A stretch of 64,000 nucleotides of DNA from Paludibacteraceae bacterium (GTDB lineage Bacteria > Bacteroidota > Bacteroidia > Bacteroidales > Paludibacteraceae), in NCBI GenBank assembly GCA_028694915.1, contig JAQVJY010000002.1:128401-192400 (forward strand). Direction: 5' to 3'. A program made the position numbers and the translations under genes. Positions 1 to 8,318 of this stretch are shown here, one piece after another. The notes beneath the pieces were generated by a model, which saw only the letters and a list, made by a program, of their open reading frames with translations, had not been told where the DNA came from and searched no databases. Each line of letters opens with the position of its first letter. Position 1 is the stretch's first letter.

Positions 1-564
1 AGCATCGAACATAGTGAGCACAAAACCTTCGATACGTAATGTTGGATTCAGTTTGTTTTTCAATAATTTGATGGTATGCAACAACTTACCAATACCTTCC
101 AAAGCAAAATATTCACTTTGTACAGGAATAATCACAGAATTGGCAGCCGTTAAGGCATTCAAGGTTATCAAGCCCAAAGATGGCGAACAATCGATGAAAA
201 TAAAATCATAATCATCCTTCACTTCCGCCAAGGCGTTACGCATATGAATTTCACGGTCTTCGGCATCTACAATTTCTATTTCCACACCCACTAAATTGAT
301 ATCAGAAGAGATAAGATCGAGATTTTCGACCTCCGTTTTACAAATCGCTTCCCTCGTGGAAATAGTATTAATTAAACATTGATAAATGGTTTTTTCCTGC
401 TTTTCAATATCAACACCCAAACCTGTTGAGGCATTAGCCTGAGGGTCGGCATCTACCAAAAGGATTTTTTTACCAAAATAAGCCAACGAAGCTGCCAAAT
501 TGATACTTGTTGTTGTTTTACCAACGCCTCCTTTCTGATTCGCAATAGCAATAATTTTTCCCAT
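1..564 (-). CDS. parA: ParA/Soj chromosome-partitioning ATPase (3' end beyond window)
   Basis: The first 188 codons of a ParA-family P-loop ATPase are visible; the gene runs off the left edge. The product begins MGKIIAIANQKGGVGKTTT, with the deviant Walker A motif KGGVGKT at about residues 10-16, followed by LLVDADPQANAS (switch I/Walker A' region) and DFIFIDCSPSLG (Walker B). ParA ATPases act with ParB bound to parS to segregate chromosome origins. The ATG lies three bases after the stop of the upstream glycosyltransferase, so the two are probably co-transcribed. ParB is normally encoded next and would lie outside the window. Two parS-like palindromes at about 38.26-38.32 kb fit with a chromosomal, not plasmid, ParA. 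The family call is firm; the exact role is inferred. Confidence 0.93.
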   Translation of the reverse strand, partial: MGKIIAIANQKGGVGKTTTSINLAASLAYFGKKILLVDADPQANASTGLGVDIEKQEKTIYQCLINTISTREAICKTEVENLDLISSDINLVGVEIEIVDAEDREIHMRNALAEVKDDYDFIFIDCSPSLGLITLNALTAANSVIIPVQSEYFALEGIGKLLHTIKLLKNKLNPTLRIEGFVLTMFDA

Positions 565-567
565 AGA

Positions 568-1596
568 TTATTTTTTTTCGAGTATATAGGTTATTTTCTT
601 TATAATATTTTCCGATGCAATGGACTCTAAACACCGATAATCACCATAGTGACACTTTTTATCTTCATGCGCCGTACAAGGTCGACACGAAAAATTAACT
701 CCAACACAGGTATCAGCGCTTTGTTTCCATCCTAAAAAGCCAGCATAAGGATGGGTGGCTCCCCAAATTGACACCACTGGAGTAGCGGTAAGCGCAGCCA
801 AGTGCATATTACCAGAGTCCATGCTAATCATAACGTCTAATTGCTCCATCAAAGCAAGCTCTTCGCCTAACTTAAGCGAAGTGTGAACGGCATAAACATG
901 TTCAAAAATGGTTTGCCAATCACTTAAAAGTTCATTTTCTAGTTCACCAGCGCCAAACAAAAAAATCTTGGTATTGGGTTGGCTATCAAAATGGCGTATC
1001 ACGTTTTTTGTTTTACGCAGTGGCAATGTTTTACCACGAGCAATGGACAAAGGCGCAATACCAATCCACGTTCCTTGTTTTTCGCCATAAACATCGAGTA
1101 CTTTTTGTTGACAAACGGCTGAAGCTGGTGCTAATTTTTCGAACTTAGTGTCTGTAGTAAGACCAATTTTAGCAAAAACATCTGAATAGCGCTCAAATAT
1201 AGTTTTTAACGGCTTATATTTTTCTGCTCCACGATGTACCAGTTGATAGGTTTCTGCACGCTGTTTATCAACCGTATGTACACGTTTTCCATATAATTTG
1301 AACAAGCGTGTAATCAATCGAGTACGCCAAGAACCTTGTAAATCGAGTATAACATCGAATTGACGACTTTTGATTTCATTAAACAATTTGAGCGTACCCA
1401 AAAATCCTTGGTGTTCGCCTCGAATATCAGCCCCCACAAAATCCACCTGTTCAAATGAGTCAAACAAAGGAGACAAAAATGAACGGCTCAAAACCGTAAA
1501 ATGATGCTGAGCATAATTTCTATTAAGCGAGTCTAACAAAGGCACCACAGATGCTACATTACTGATACCCGAAAAACAGATAATTAAAACGTTCAT
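568..1596 (-). CDS. Glycosyltransferase family 9 (heptosyltransferase-like)
   Basis: 342-residue protein with the two-domain pattern of ADP-heptose:LPS heptosyltransferases (GT9). The N terminus MNVLIICFSGISNVASVVP resembles the GT9 start where the acceptor-binding glycine loop sits. A DVILDLQGSWRTRL segment lies near residue 80 and the C-terminal nucleotide-sugar site MDSGNMHLAALTATPVVSIW near 260. It should act at the cytoplasmic face of the inner membrane in lipopolysaccharide or glycolipid core assembly. The substrate cannot be read from sequence. It ends three bases before parA. A Cys-rich tail (CRPCTAHEDKKCHYGDYRC) is seen near the C terminus, as in many Bacteroidetes members. Confidence 0.87.
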   Translation of the reverse strand: MNVLIICFSGISNVASVVPLLDSLNRNYAQHHFTVLSRSFLSPLFDSFEQVDFVGADIRGEHQGFLGTLKLFNEIKSRQFDVILDLQGSWRTRLITRLFKLYGKRVHTVDKQRAETYQLVHRGAEKYKPLKTIFERYSDVFAKIGLTTDTKFEKLAPASAVCQQKVLDVYGEKQGTWIGIAPLSIARGKTLPLRKTKNVIRHFDSQPNTKIFLFGAGELENELLSDWQTIFEHVYAVHTSLKLGEELALMEQLDVMISMDSGNMHLAALTATPVVSIWGATHPYAGFLGWKQSADTCVGVNFSCRPCTAHEDKKCHYGDYRCLESIASENIIKKITYILEKK

Positions 1597-1674
1597 AATC
1601 AGACCTGAATTTAATCAAAATTTAGCGTTGATTTGCCCATTTTTTGAGCAAAAAGTTCTAGTACCTTGAATTTA

Positions 1675-1682
1675 CAAAAATA
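1675..1682 (-). promoter_or_regulatory. Putative -7 box for the GT9-parA unit
   Basis: On the minus strand this reads TATTTTTG, matching the Bacteroidetes -7 consensus TAnnTTTG, about 80 bases before the GT9 start. No good -33 TTTG is visible at the right spacing, so support is modest. Confidence 0.35.
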
Positions 1683-1686
1683 AGCA

Positions 1687-1724
1687 AAAAAAGCCAATTT
1701 GCGACTGGCTTAATTGGCTTTTTT
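1687..1724 (-). terminator. Rho-independent terminator, bidirectional
   Basis: Inverted repeat AAAAAGCCAATT / AATTGGCTTTTT with a 12-base loop and A/T tracts on both sides, just downstream (minus strand) of the GT28-like gene that ends at 1756. Confidence 0.75.
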
Positions 1725-1755
1725 ACTTTTTTAATCAAAAATGACTGAAATTTAG

Positions 1756-2775
1756 CTAAATCTCGTCTTGCGAAAGTGTAGTAAAACCCATAATTTTCAT
1801 ATGCTCAGCTAGATATTCCTGCTCGGTTTGGCCAGGCGTTGGGATGAGAATTGCCTTTTTATCGAGCGAAACCAAATCCATTAAGGTAGAATACCCCGAA
1901 CGACACATGACCGTAGGAGTTGAAGCAATTAAGCTTTGCAACGTAGGCGTATCAAGATGGGATAGCAACTTAACGTTAAGAATATTAACTTCTTCGGTTT
2001 GTTGCGAAGGCACACCACGTACTATGAGTGAGGGGAAAAGACTTTTTTGAAGATGTTTTATCAGTTTATTTTCCAAAATAGAGCGATGAGGCTCAGGACC
2101 TGAAATTAATGCAATCGTTTCGTAAGGCGAATGTTCGGACACTTCTAAAGTCGATGAAAATCGAGATAAAATACCGATAAATTGAGCCTTTTTTGGTAAT
2201 TTATACTTATGAGTTAACTCGCCAGTCAAATTCTCATGATTAGGAAAGTCTGGAATCCAACAGGTATTATATTGGTTGATAAACAAACGATGAACGAACC
2301 AAACTAGTTTTTCTAATTTATGCCATTTTATCGGCATTTTTACCACAAGTTGATGCGTCATATAAATAGAATGCACACGTTTGTTCCACAATCCAAACCT
2401 ATTATCGGAAATAACGGTATCTATTTGATATTGAGCACAAATTTTCTTTATAGCACGATGTTCTTGTCTGATTCCTTTTAGAAAATGTGGTAACTGGGCA
2501 AACATAGCACCCATTTGATTATCGTCTGTAGCGTATTTGACCTTGAAACCTGGGAATGAAATATGTTCTAAATGTGGAAATTCTTGTTTAAGAAATTCTA
2601 ACGGAAATCCATCGGCAGCCAACAAAACCGTTTTACCACGCGCCTCCAAAGCTTTAATAATAGGGACGCAGCGAGCAGCGTGACCTAAGCCCCAATCCAG
2701 AGGACACACTAATACTTTTTGACCAGGAACATGATCCATGGCTTGCTCAAAAAGTTTATCCATTTCTTGGTTCAT
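1756..2775 (-). CDS. GT28/MurG-like glycosyltransferase
   Basis: 339-residue GT-B fold glycosyltransferase resembling UDP-GlcNAc-dependent MurG/GT28 enzymes. The N terminus has the glycine-rich VCPLDWGLGHAARCVPII segment near residues 22-39. The C-terminal half has MCRSGYSTLMDL and PTPGQTEQEYLAEHM, the positions where MurG-like enzymes bind the nucleotide sugar and carry the PxxGQ motif. Expected to transfer a sugar to a lipid or cell-wall acceptor in the cytoplasm. It is 12 bases downstream of the radical SAM gene and probably co-transcribed. Two Met codons (residues 1 and 5) could serve as start. It is too divergent from true MurG to be called that; donor and acceptor unknown. Confidence 0.8.
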   Translation of the reverse strand: MNQEMDKLFEQAMDHVPGQKVLVCPLDWGLGHAARCVPIIKALEARGKTVLLAADGFPLEFLKQEFPHLEHISFPGFKVKYATDDNQMGAMFAQLPHFLKGIRQEHRAIKKICAQYQIDTVISDNRFGLWNKRVHSIYMTHQLVVKMPIKWHKLEKLVWFVHRLFINQYNTCWIPDFPNHENLTGELTHKYKLPKKAQFIGILSRFSSTLEVSEHSPYETIALISGPEPHRSILENKLIKHLQKSLFPSLIVRGVPSQQTEEVNILNVKLLSHLDTPTLQSLIASTPTVMCRSGYSTLMDLVSLDKKAILIPTPGQTEQEYLAEHMKIMGFTTLSQDEI

Positions 2776-2787
2776 TTGATTCTATCA

Positions 2788-3555
2788 TTAAAAGGTTACT
2801 TGCGTTTCAATGCCTAAAGCTTCTACACGTTGAGCAATAGCCGATAGGGTTTCGTTATCAGCCTTTTGTAAATTTTGGGCTGGCGTAGCACGATCCAACG
2901 AGTAAATCATAACCTGTTGAGGATGAATACGCTTGAGCGCTTCCAACCAAGCTACGATTTCTGGTTCCGAAGTATTATCAATATGTTGACCATTATAATC
3001 GCCTTTAAAAAAGAGTGTTTGAATAATCACCTTACCATTAAATGATTCCAATTGCGCAATAGTTTCATCAATTGAAAACGTAGGATTATTAGGCTGATTA
3101 ATAAGCTTTACTGTATCGGAAATGGCGGAATCAAGTTTAAGAATATTATTATCCACTTTCAATAACGCTTCACGTACTTTAGGCTTGTGAATACGTGTGG
3201 CATTAGAAAGCACACTAACTTTGGCTTTTGGAAAATAACAATCGCGCAGCCGAATAGTGTCATCAATAATGGTATTAAAATCGCGATGTAATGTTGGTTC
3301 TCCATTGCCAGCAAATGTAATAACATCAAGTGGTTCACCGTTAGCCAGTAAATTTCTCAATTTTTCTTCGAGTAAAGTAGCCACTTCACTTCTAGTTGGA
3401 ATTTGTGCGCCTTCGTGCGTAAAATTAAATCCACATTCGCAATAAATGCAATCAAAAGAGCAAATTTTAGCATTAACGGGCAATAAATTAACACCTAAAG
3501 AGGCGCCTAAACGGCGACTATGAATAGGACCAAAAATGGTTTCATTAAACAACAT
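2788..3555 (-). CDS. Radical SAM protein (COG0731-like)
   Basis: 255-residue radical SAM protein. The [4Fe-4S] cluster motif CSFDCIYC (CxxxCxxC) is near residues 32-39, preceded by FGPIHSRRLGASLGVNLLP, a signature of a small radical SAM family widespread in Bacteroidota and Firmicutes and distantly related to TYW1. The SAM-binding GNGEPTLH motif follows near residue 104. There is no SPASM or other C-terminal cluster. The reaction is not known for this family, so no function is assigned. The gene starts with ATG after a -7 box and is followed 12 bases later by the GT28-like gene. Confidence 0.85.
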   Translation of the reverse strand: MLFNETIFGPIHSRRLGASLGVNLLPVNAKICSFDCIYCECGFNFTHEGAQIPTRSEVATLLEEKLRNLLANGEPLDVITFAGNGEPTLHRDFNTIIDDTIRLRDCYFPKAKVSVLSNATRIHKPKVREALLKVDNNILKLDSAISDTVKLINQPNNPTFSIDETIAQLESFNGKVIIQTLFFKGDYNGQHIDNTSEPEIVAWLEALKRIHPQQVMIYSLDRATPAQNLQKADNETLSAIAQRVEALGIETQVTF

Positions 3556-3577
3556 AATTTCAAAATTTATGAGAGTA

Positions 3578-3585
3578 CAAACTTA
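3578..3585 (-). promoter_or_regulatory. Putative -7 box for radical SAM/GT28 unit
   Basis: Minus-strand TAAGTTTG matches TAnnTTTG about 23 bases before the radical SAM start; no -33 TTTG is visible at standard spacing. Confidence 0.35.
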
Positions 3586-3668
3586 CCTCTTTTTGTTCAA
3601 TTAGGGATTTAAAATTTGTGAATGTTATAAACAGGTTGCCATTTTTGAATGGTTGTGTATAAAAATGA

Positions 3669-3701
3669 AATATGCTAAGCCTTTGGAAAGCCTAGCATAT
3701 C
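3669..3701 (-). terminator. Hairpin terminator after the small membrane protein gene
   Basis: Inverted repeat ATATGCTAAGC / GCCTAGCATAT (one mismatch) with a 9-base loop, 22 bases beyond the stop codon at 3723, followed on the minus strand by a T-rich stretch. Confidence 0.55.
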
Positions 3702-3722
3702 ATGTTGTAAATAAATTAGTTA

Positions 3723-4121
3723 TTACTTAACGGTTCGCCGTTCAGAAATAATTAACAATGCTTCGTCGCGTAAATCACTGGGTAAAGCAATGTCGCGCAA
3801 TTGTAAACTACGAATCCAGCCAGCCACATCCTGTTCACGCAGTGTATAAAAAACGTGTTCCAACATATCAACGTCGGCTGGTGTGTAACTCTCTAGTTTC
3901 TTGCCTTTGAGTTTGTCGAGCTCTTCATCATCAAAATAGACGATTTCATCGGTTTTTGACAACAAACTATCACGTTCGCACACTTCATGAGCACCACAGC
4001 AATCGTCAGGAATTTCGATTGGAATTTCTTCTCCTGCTTGAGGTTTTGATTTAACAATGGCAACAGCCAACCACACCAATGAAGCTACGCCAATAACACT
4101 AATTATAATCCAAATTATCAT
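3723..4121 (-). CDS. Small single-pass membrane protein of unknown function
   Basis: 132-residue protein: one hydrophobic helix at the extreme N terminus (MIIWIIISVIGVASLVWLAV), then a soluble acidic part with a Cys-containing DDCCGAHEVCERDSLL segment and a C-terminal helical domain. I chose the ATG at 4121, four bases after the stop of the upstream acyltransferase; an in-frame ATG at 4148 would overlap that gene. The DCCGAHEVCE motif with three cysteines might bind a metal or form disulfides, but this is a guess. Its tight linkage to the GlsB-like genes suggests a role in the same membrane-lipid process. I recognise it only as a conserved Bacteroidetes hypothetical. Confidence 0.75.
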   Translation of the reverse strand: MIIWIIISVIGVASLVWLAVAIVKSKPQAGEEIPIEIPDDCCGAHEVCERDSLLSKTDEIVYFDDEELDKLKGKKLESYTPADVDMLEHVFYTLREQDVAGWIRSLQLRDIALPSDLRDEALLIISERRTVK

Positions 4122-4125
4122 AAAA

Positions 4126-5088
4126 TTATAGCGATTTAGGAATTTCACCTAAACGCGTTTGAATAAAAGTTTCAACATAACGAGCTCTTTTGGCTTCATA
4201 AATATCATCAATGGTTATCATCATGGCTGTATCAAATATACTTCCAAAGTCAGGATCTTGAGCCGTACCATAGGTTTGCATACTTGACGATAATTCGATG
4301 TAAGCATGAATAAGCGGCGGAATAGTTTCTTTACGTTCTTTCACATAACTATTCAACAAACGAAAATTATCTTTATAATCCGTTTCTGTAAAATACTTAT
4401 CAAATTCCAGTTTTAAAGGTTCTGGAATCTGTAAAGGAATTTTAGGATAAATTAGCTCCACGTGATGGCCAAAAAATCTATTCATAAAATACGTGATAGC
4501 ACAACGCGCCTCCTCATTCACATGAGGATAAATGGTGACCTTGCCCATCAAATATTTGATATCGCCAATCAGAGCAATCAAAGCGCCAATGCCGTCCCAT
4601 AAATTATCTAACGCAAAAAGGCTTTTAACTCCCATTTGCGACGATTGATATTTGGGTTGTACAAAAGCACGCGCCATCTCCATGGTATAAGGTAAATAAT
4701 CTTCGATAAATTGGGACGAAAAATCAAATAAATGTTCCATCGCAATGTGTGGTTGACCATTCGGTTTTATAATGGCATTTTTACCATGCAAAAAGCGATA
4801 ACCACCGATAATTTCGTCAGCTTCAGGATTCCAAACTATAAGTTGTTCGTAGGGAATATCCAGATAATCAAACTCATCGGTGTCGGTTTCTTCACCACTA
4901 CCGCCACCAGCTGTGCGAAATGCCAATTCGCGCAAACGTCCGATTTCGCGCATCGTATTAGGCGCATTATGAGCATTTACAACGTAAATTTCATTATTTG
5001 CCTTATTGGTTTTACGTAATAATCGTTCAATTGTTAACTCCTCTTTAATTAAGGAAGGAGCAACGGGGGCAATGATATCCTTCATCAT
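4126..5088 (-). CDS. GNAT-type N-acyltransferase, GlsB-like (second tandem copy)
   Basis: 320-residue protein closely similar to its neighbour at 5124-6092. Shared blocks: TNKANNEIYVVNAHN, TMREIGRLRELAFR, QLIVWNPEADEIIGGYRF, the QSSQMGVKSLFALDNLWDG segment and IPPLIHAYIELSSSM. This is the hemolysin/OlsB-like acyl-ACP-dependent N-acyltransferase family that includes Bacteroides GlsB, which N-acylates glycine in glycine-lipid synthesis. Two adjacent ATG codons (5088, 5085) are possible starts; the paralogue aligns with the second. The gap from the first copy is 35 bases and no promoter is seen, so the pair is likely co-transcribed. Whether this copy uses glycine, another amino acid, or a different acyl chain is unknown. 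Confidence 0.82.
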   Translation of the reverse strand: MMKDIIAPVAPSLIKEELTIERLLRKTNKANNEIYVVNAHNAPNTMREIGRLRELAFRTAGGGSGEETDTDEFDYLDIPYEQLIVWNPEADEIIGGYRFLHGKNAIIKPNGQPHIAMEHLFDFSSQFIEDYLPYTMEMARAFVQPKYQSSQMGVKSLFALDNLWDGIGALIALIGDIKYLMGKVTIYPHVNEEARCAITYFMNRFFGHHVELIYPKIPLQIPEPLKLEFDKYFTETDYKDNFRLLNSYVKERKETIPPLIHAYIELSSSMQTYGTAQDPDFGSIFDTAMMITIDDIYEAKRARYVETFIQTRLGEIPKSL

Positions 5089-5123
5089 GAGCTAATAATT
5101 AAATGAATATATGATTAATGAGT

Positions 5124-6092
5124 TTAAGAAATACCAAAACGTTGAAACTTAAAATCACTTTGTAATTCAGTAATATAGGTTTCAATGTGTCGATCGTGTT
5201 TTTCTTGATAAATATCGGCTACAGTCACTAAAATACCTGTCTCTTCCACGTCGCCAAATTCATCATTCACCGCTGTTCCAAATACCTTCATCGTACTCGA
5301 AAGGTTCATGTAAGCATTCACCAATGGAGGAATGTTTTGACCTAAAGATCGTACTTCTTGATTCAGAATCTTATAATTATCTTTAATATCGAACATGCTC
5401 AACAAGCTATCCAACTTTTGGATATCACTCTCCATTTTTAATGGATGAATAGGAGTTACCAAGTTTTCAGGGTCATTAAAATGTTTTTGTAAGAAATACA
5501 AAATGATATCGCGTCCCTGAGTTCCAAACGACGGATACATCGTTACTTTTCCAAAATAATATTTGATTTGAGGGTATTCAATGGAAAGGGCGCCGAGACC
5601 ATCCCACAAGTTATCAAGCGCAAAAAGACTTTTTGCTCCAGCTTGCGATGATTGATATTCGATACGCACAAACGACCGTCCAAGCTCTAAAGTGTAAGGT
5701 AAATACTCTTTGATAAACTGATCTGAAAAATGGAATAAATGAGCAGTAGCTAATATTGGTTGACCATTATCATCAATTTTCACATGCTCGCCTAAAATAA
5801 AACGATAGCCACCAATGATTTCGTCAGCATCTGGATTCCAAACGATTAATTGCTGACAAGGCTCATCCATTGTATCGAACGTATCAATATCAATTTCCAT
5901 ACCTGTGCCACCACCTGCATTACGAAAAGCTATTTCGCGCAAACGACCAATCTCACGCATGGTATGAGGTGAGTTGTGTGCATTTACAATATAAATTTCA
6001 TTATTGGCCTTGTTTGTTGAACGTAAAAATCGGTCAACAGTCAATTCTGATTTTATCAAATCCTTATCAACAGGAGCTATTATTTCTTTCAT
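5124..6092 (-). CDS. glsB: Glycine N-acyltransferase, GlsB-like (first tandem copy)
   Basis: 322-residue GNAT-fold N-acyltransferase. In Bacteroides, GlsB transfers a 3-hydroxy fatty acid to the amino group of glycine and GlsA then O-acylates the product to make glycine lipids and precursors of flavolipin-type lipids. The ATG at 6092 was chosen because from there the protein (MKEIIAPVDKDLIKSELTVD) aligns with the downstream paralogue; an upstream start at 6116 would add eight unaligned residues. Key shared segments include TMREIGRLREIAFRNAGGG and LIVWNPDADEIIGGYRF. A -7 box sits about 70 bases upstream. Which copy is the orthologue of characterised GlsB cannot be decided here. Confidence 0.82.
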   Translation of the reverse strand: MKEIIAPVDKDLIKSELTVDRFLRSTNKANNEIYIVNAHNSPHTMREIGRLREIAFRNAGGGTGMEIDIDTFDTMDEPCQQLIVWNPDADEIIGGYRFILGEHVKIDDNGQPILATAHLFHFSDQFIKEYLPYTLELGRSFVRIEYQSSQAGAKSLFALDNLWDGLGALSIEYPQIKYYFGKVTMYPSFGTQGRDIILYFLQKHFNDPENLVTPIHPLKMESDIQKLDSLLSMFDIKDNYKILNQEVRSLGQNIPPLVNAYMNLSSTMKVFGTAVNDEFGDVEETGILVTVADIYQEKHDRHIETYITELQSDFKFQRFGIS

Positions 6093-6164
6093 CTTAGTGC
6101 GGTAAAATTGCTTCAATAACTAATACTGTTTTTTATTATTAATTTTAATCTGAAAAAAGGAACG

Positions 6165-6172
6165 CAAAGATA
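6165..6172 (-). promoter_or_regulatory. Putative -7 box for the tandem glsB genes
   Basis: Minus-strand TATCTTTG, a clean match to TAnnTTTG, about 73 bases before the ATG at 6092. A clear -33 element is not seen. Confidence 0.45.
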
Positions 6173-6235
6173 CAGTTTGTTTTTTAAACTTCAATAAATG
6201 TATAGACCAATGGAAAACTTGTATCTGCAAATTAT

Positions 6236-7069
6236 TTATTTTGAATGAGTTTTCTCCCCTAATGCTATCACCATTTTACGTACATGATGTGCCCATTGCA
6301 AATCAGACTTACTAGAATCAAATGTTTGCCAAGGAATTGGTTCACCAATAGTCACGGTAAAATGTTTGTGTTTAGCTCTAAAAAGTTCATCCACCAAATA
6401 CATCATACCAATATTCACTTTAAGCCCCAAGAATTTACTCACATTTGATATAAAATAGAACCAATTGGAGTTACGTCCCGTACAATGAATAGGAATGACA
6501 TCGCGGTGCGATTTCTTGGCACGTGTAACAAACATTTTTTTCCAAGGCATTTCGGTAATTTTTCCATTAACTCTTTTAGCACACGTACCAGCAGGAAAAA
6601 TGGAAACTTGATTATCCGATTCAAATAATTCTTCCATCAATACGCCAAAATCACGTGTTTGTGGACCGCCCAACAAATTGACTGGAATAAACATGGAAGA
6701 TAGTGGTTTCATCCCAGCAACTAAGCTATTAGAAATAAAACGAATGTCGTTACCATAATGCTGACGTATAATTTCACCAACTATAAGAGAATCAGCACCT
6801 CCAAGTGGATGATTACCTACGAAAATATATTTACCATCTTTGGGTAAATTTTCTTCGCCAATAACGGTGTATGTAATATCTAAATAACTAAGTGCATATT
6901 TAAAAAATTCAGGCCCAGAAAGTCCATTTGACTTATCGATAGCTTCGTTCATTTCTGATTCATGAACAATCTTTTTTAAATAATTAATCAAGAAACGGGG
7001 CATTTTTTTACGTAATTTTGGCCCTAACATTTCTTCGATATTAACGTGATTTGGATTTGGTTTTTCCAT
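6236..7069 (-). CDS. glsA: Lysophospholipid-type O-acyltransferase, GlsA-like
   Basis: 277-residue PlsC-superfamily acyltransferase. The catalytic block FVGNHPLGGADS (His and Asp separated by five residues, where classic PlsC has four) lies near residue 84, and SIFPAGTCAKR, the glycerol-phosphate-binding-like block, near 155. GlsA-type enzymes O-acylate the N-acyl-glycine made by GlsB. The ATG at 7069 is five bases beyond the sufS stop; an upstream start at 7096 would overlap sufS by 22 bases. Position directly after the suf genes and before the glsB pair fits a glycine-lipid locus. The protein has no obvious transmembrane helix and probably binds the inner face of the membrane. Confidence 0.83.
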   Translation of the reverse strand: MEKPNPNHVNIEEMLGPKLRKKMPRFLINYLKKIVHESEMNEAIDKSNGLSGPEFFKYALSYLDITYTVIGEENLPKDGKYIFVGNHPLGGADSLIVGEIIRQHYGNDIRFISNSLVAGMKPLSSMFIPVNLLGGPQTRDFGVLMEELFESDNQVSIFPAGTCAKRVNGKITEMPWKKMFVTRAKKSHRDVIPIHCTGRNSNWFYFISNVSKFLGLKVNIGMMYLVDELFRAKHKHFTVTIGEPIPWQTFDSSKSDLQWAHHVRKMVIALGEKTHSK

Positions 7070-7074
7070 AATGG

Positions 7075-8298
7075 TTACTTCAAAATAGCGATACAACGCT
7101 TCAATTGTGCAATAAAATAATCTATTTCTTCTCGAGTATTATAAAAAGCAAATGAAATTCTAACGGTTCCAGGCACTTCAAGCAAATCGATAAGCGGTTG
7201 TGCACAATGATTTCCTGTACGCACGGCAACACCCGTTTTATCGAGCAATGTTCCCAAATCGAATGGATGGATACCAGCTATGACAAACGAAATAACACTA
7301 CATTTATGTGCCGCCGTACCAATGATACGCATTTCTGGAATTTCCAATAATTTAGAGGTAGCGTATTCGAGTAATTCGTTTTCGTAACTAGCTACACGTT
7401 CGATACCTATATTTGTTACATAGTCGAGTGCTCTAGCTAACGCCACAGAGCCCACATAGTCAGGTGTTCCAGCTTCAAATTTATAAGGAAGTTCGTTATA
7501 GGTCGTTTTTTCGTAAGTCACATTCTGAATCATTTCTCCGCCACCTTGATAAGGCGGTAATTCTTCCAATAATTCGCTTTTACCATAAAGCACACCTATG
7601 CCCGTTGGTCCATAAATTTTATGACCAGAAAAAACGTAAAAATCAGCGTCTAAATCGGCTACATTCACGCCACTATGAGCCACAGCTTGAGCACCATCAA
7701 TCAGCACACGAATTCCTTTTTTGTGAGCCATTTGTATAATCTCTTTCACAGGATTGATAGTTCCCAAAACATTGGAAATATGAGCCAAGGTGAGTAACTT
7801 TGTTTTAGCCGTTAGCAATTTATCTAACTCTTCAAGAATGAGTTCTCCTCGTTCATTAATAGGAGCAACGCGCAAGGTTAATCCAGCTCGTTGAGCCGCC
7901 ATTTGCCAAGGCACAATATTAGCATGATGCTCCATTTGAGTAAATACAATCTCGTCGCCAGCTTTACAAAAACGTTCGGTAAAAGCCGTTGCCACCAAGT
8001 TTATACTTTCCGTCGTTCCACGTGTAAATACTATTTCTTTAGAGCTGCGGGCTCCAAGAAAATCGGCCACAGTTTGGCGCGCATTTTCATGTGCCATAGT
8101 GGCTTTTTGACTCAAGTAATGTACACCACGATGAATGTTTGCATTCTGGGTAGTATAAACCTCCGTTATTTTGTTGAGGACGCAAAGCGGCTTTTGTGTG
8201 GTAGCTGCATTATCAAAATACACCAGCGGTTTCCCATACACCTTTTCAGATAGAATGGGAAAATCAGCACGAATGGCATCCAAATTAAATAATTCCAC
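7075..8298 (-). CDS. sufS: Cysteine desulfurase SufS
   Basis: Group II cysteine desulfurase, a PLP enzyme that removes sulfur from cysteine for Fe-S cluster assembly by SufBCD. Recognisable blocks: IRADFPILSEKVYGKPLVYF at the N terminus, DNAATTQKP, TRGTTESINLVA, the PLP-lysine block FSGHKIYGPTGIG, and the active-site cysteine region VAVRTGNHCAQPL, all as in E. coli SufS. No ATG fits near the N terminus: the longest frame begins with TTG at 8325 inside sufD; I prefer GTG at 8298, giving 407 residues, the usual length. The gene is 20 bases after sufD. Confidence 0.93.
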   Translation of the reverse strand: MELFNLDAIRADFPILSEKVYGKPLVYFDNAATTQKPLCVLNKITEVYTTQNANIHRGVHYLSQKATMAHENARQTVADFLGARSSKEIVFTRGTTESINLVATAFTERFCKAGDEIVFTQMEHHANIVPWQMAAQRAGLTLRVAPINERGELILEELDKLLTAKTKLLTLAHISNVLGTINPVKEIIQMAHKKGIRVLIDGAQAVAHSGVNVADLDADFYVFSGHKIYGPTGIGVLYGKSELLEELPPYQGGGEMIQNVTYEKTTYNELPYKFEAGTPDYVGSVALARALDYVTNIGIERVASYENELLEYATSKLLEIPEMRIIGTAAHKCSVISFVIAGIHPFDLGTLLDKTGVAVRTGNHCAQPLIDLLEVPGTVRISFAFYNTREEIDYFIAQLKRCIAILK

Positions 8299-8318
8299 GT
8301 TATGTAGTTTTAAGTTGA

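Noticed and set aside
7891-8253. 120-codon plus-strand ORF opposite sufS
   Set aside because: Antisense shadow of a well-conserved gene; no promoter or family resemblance.
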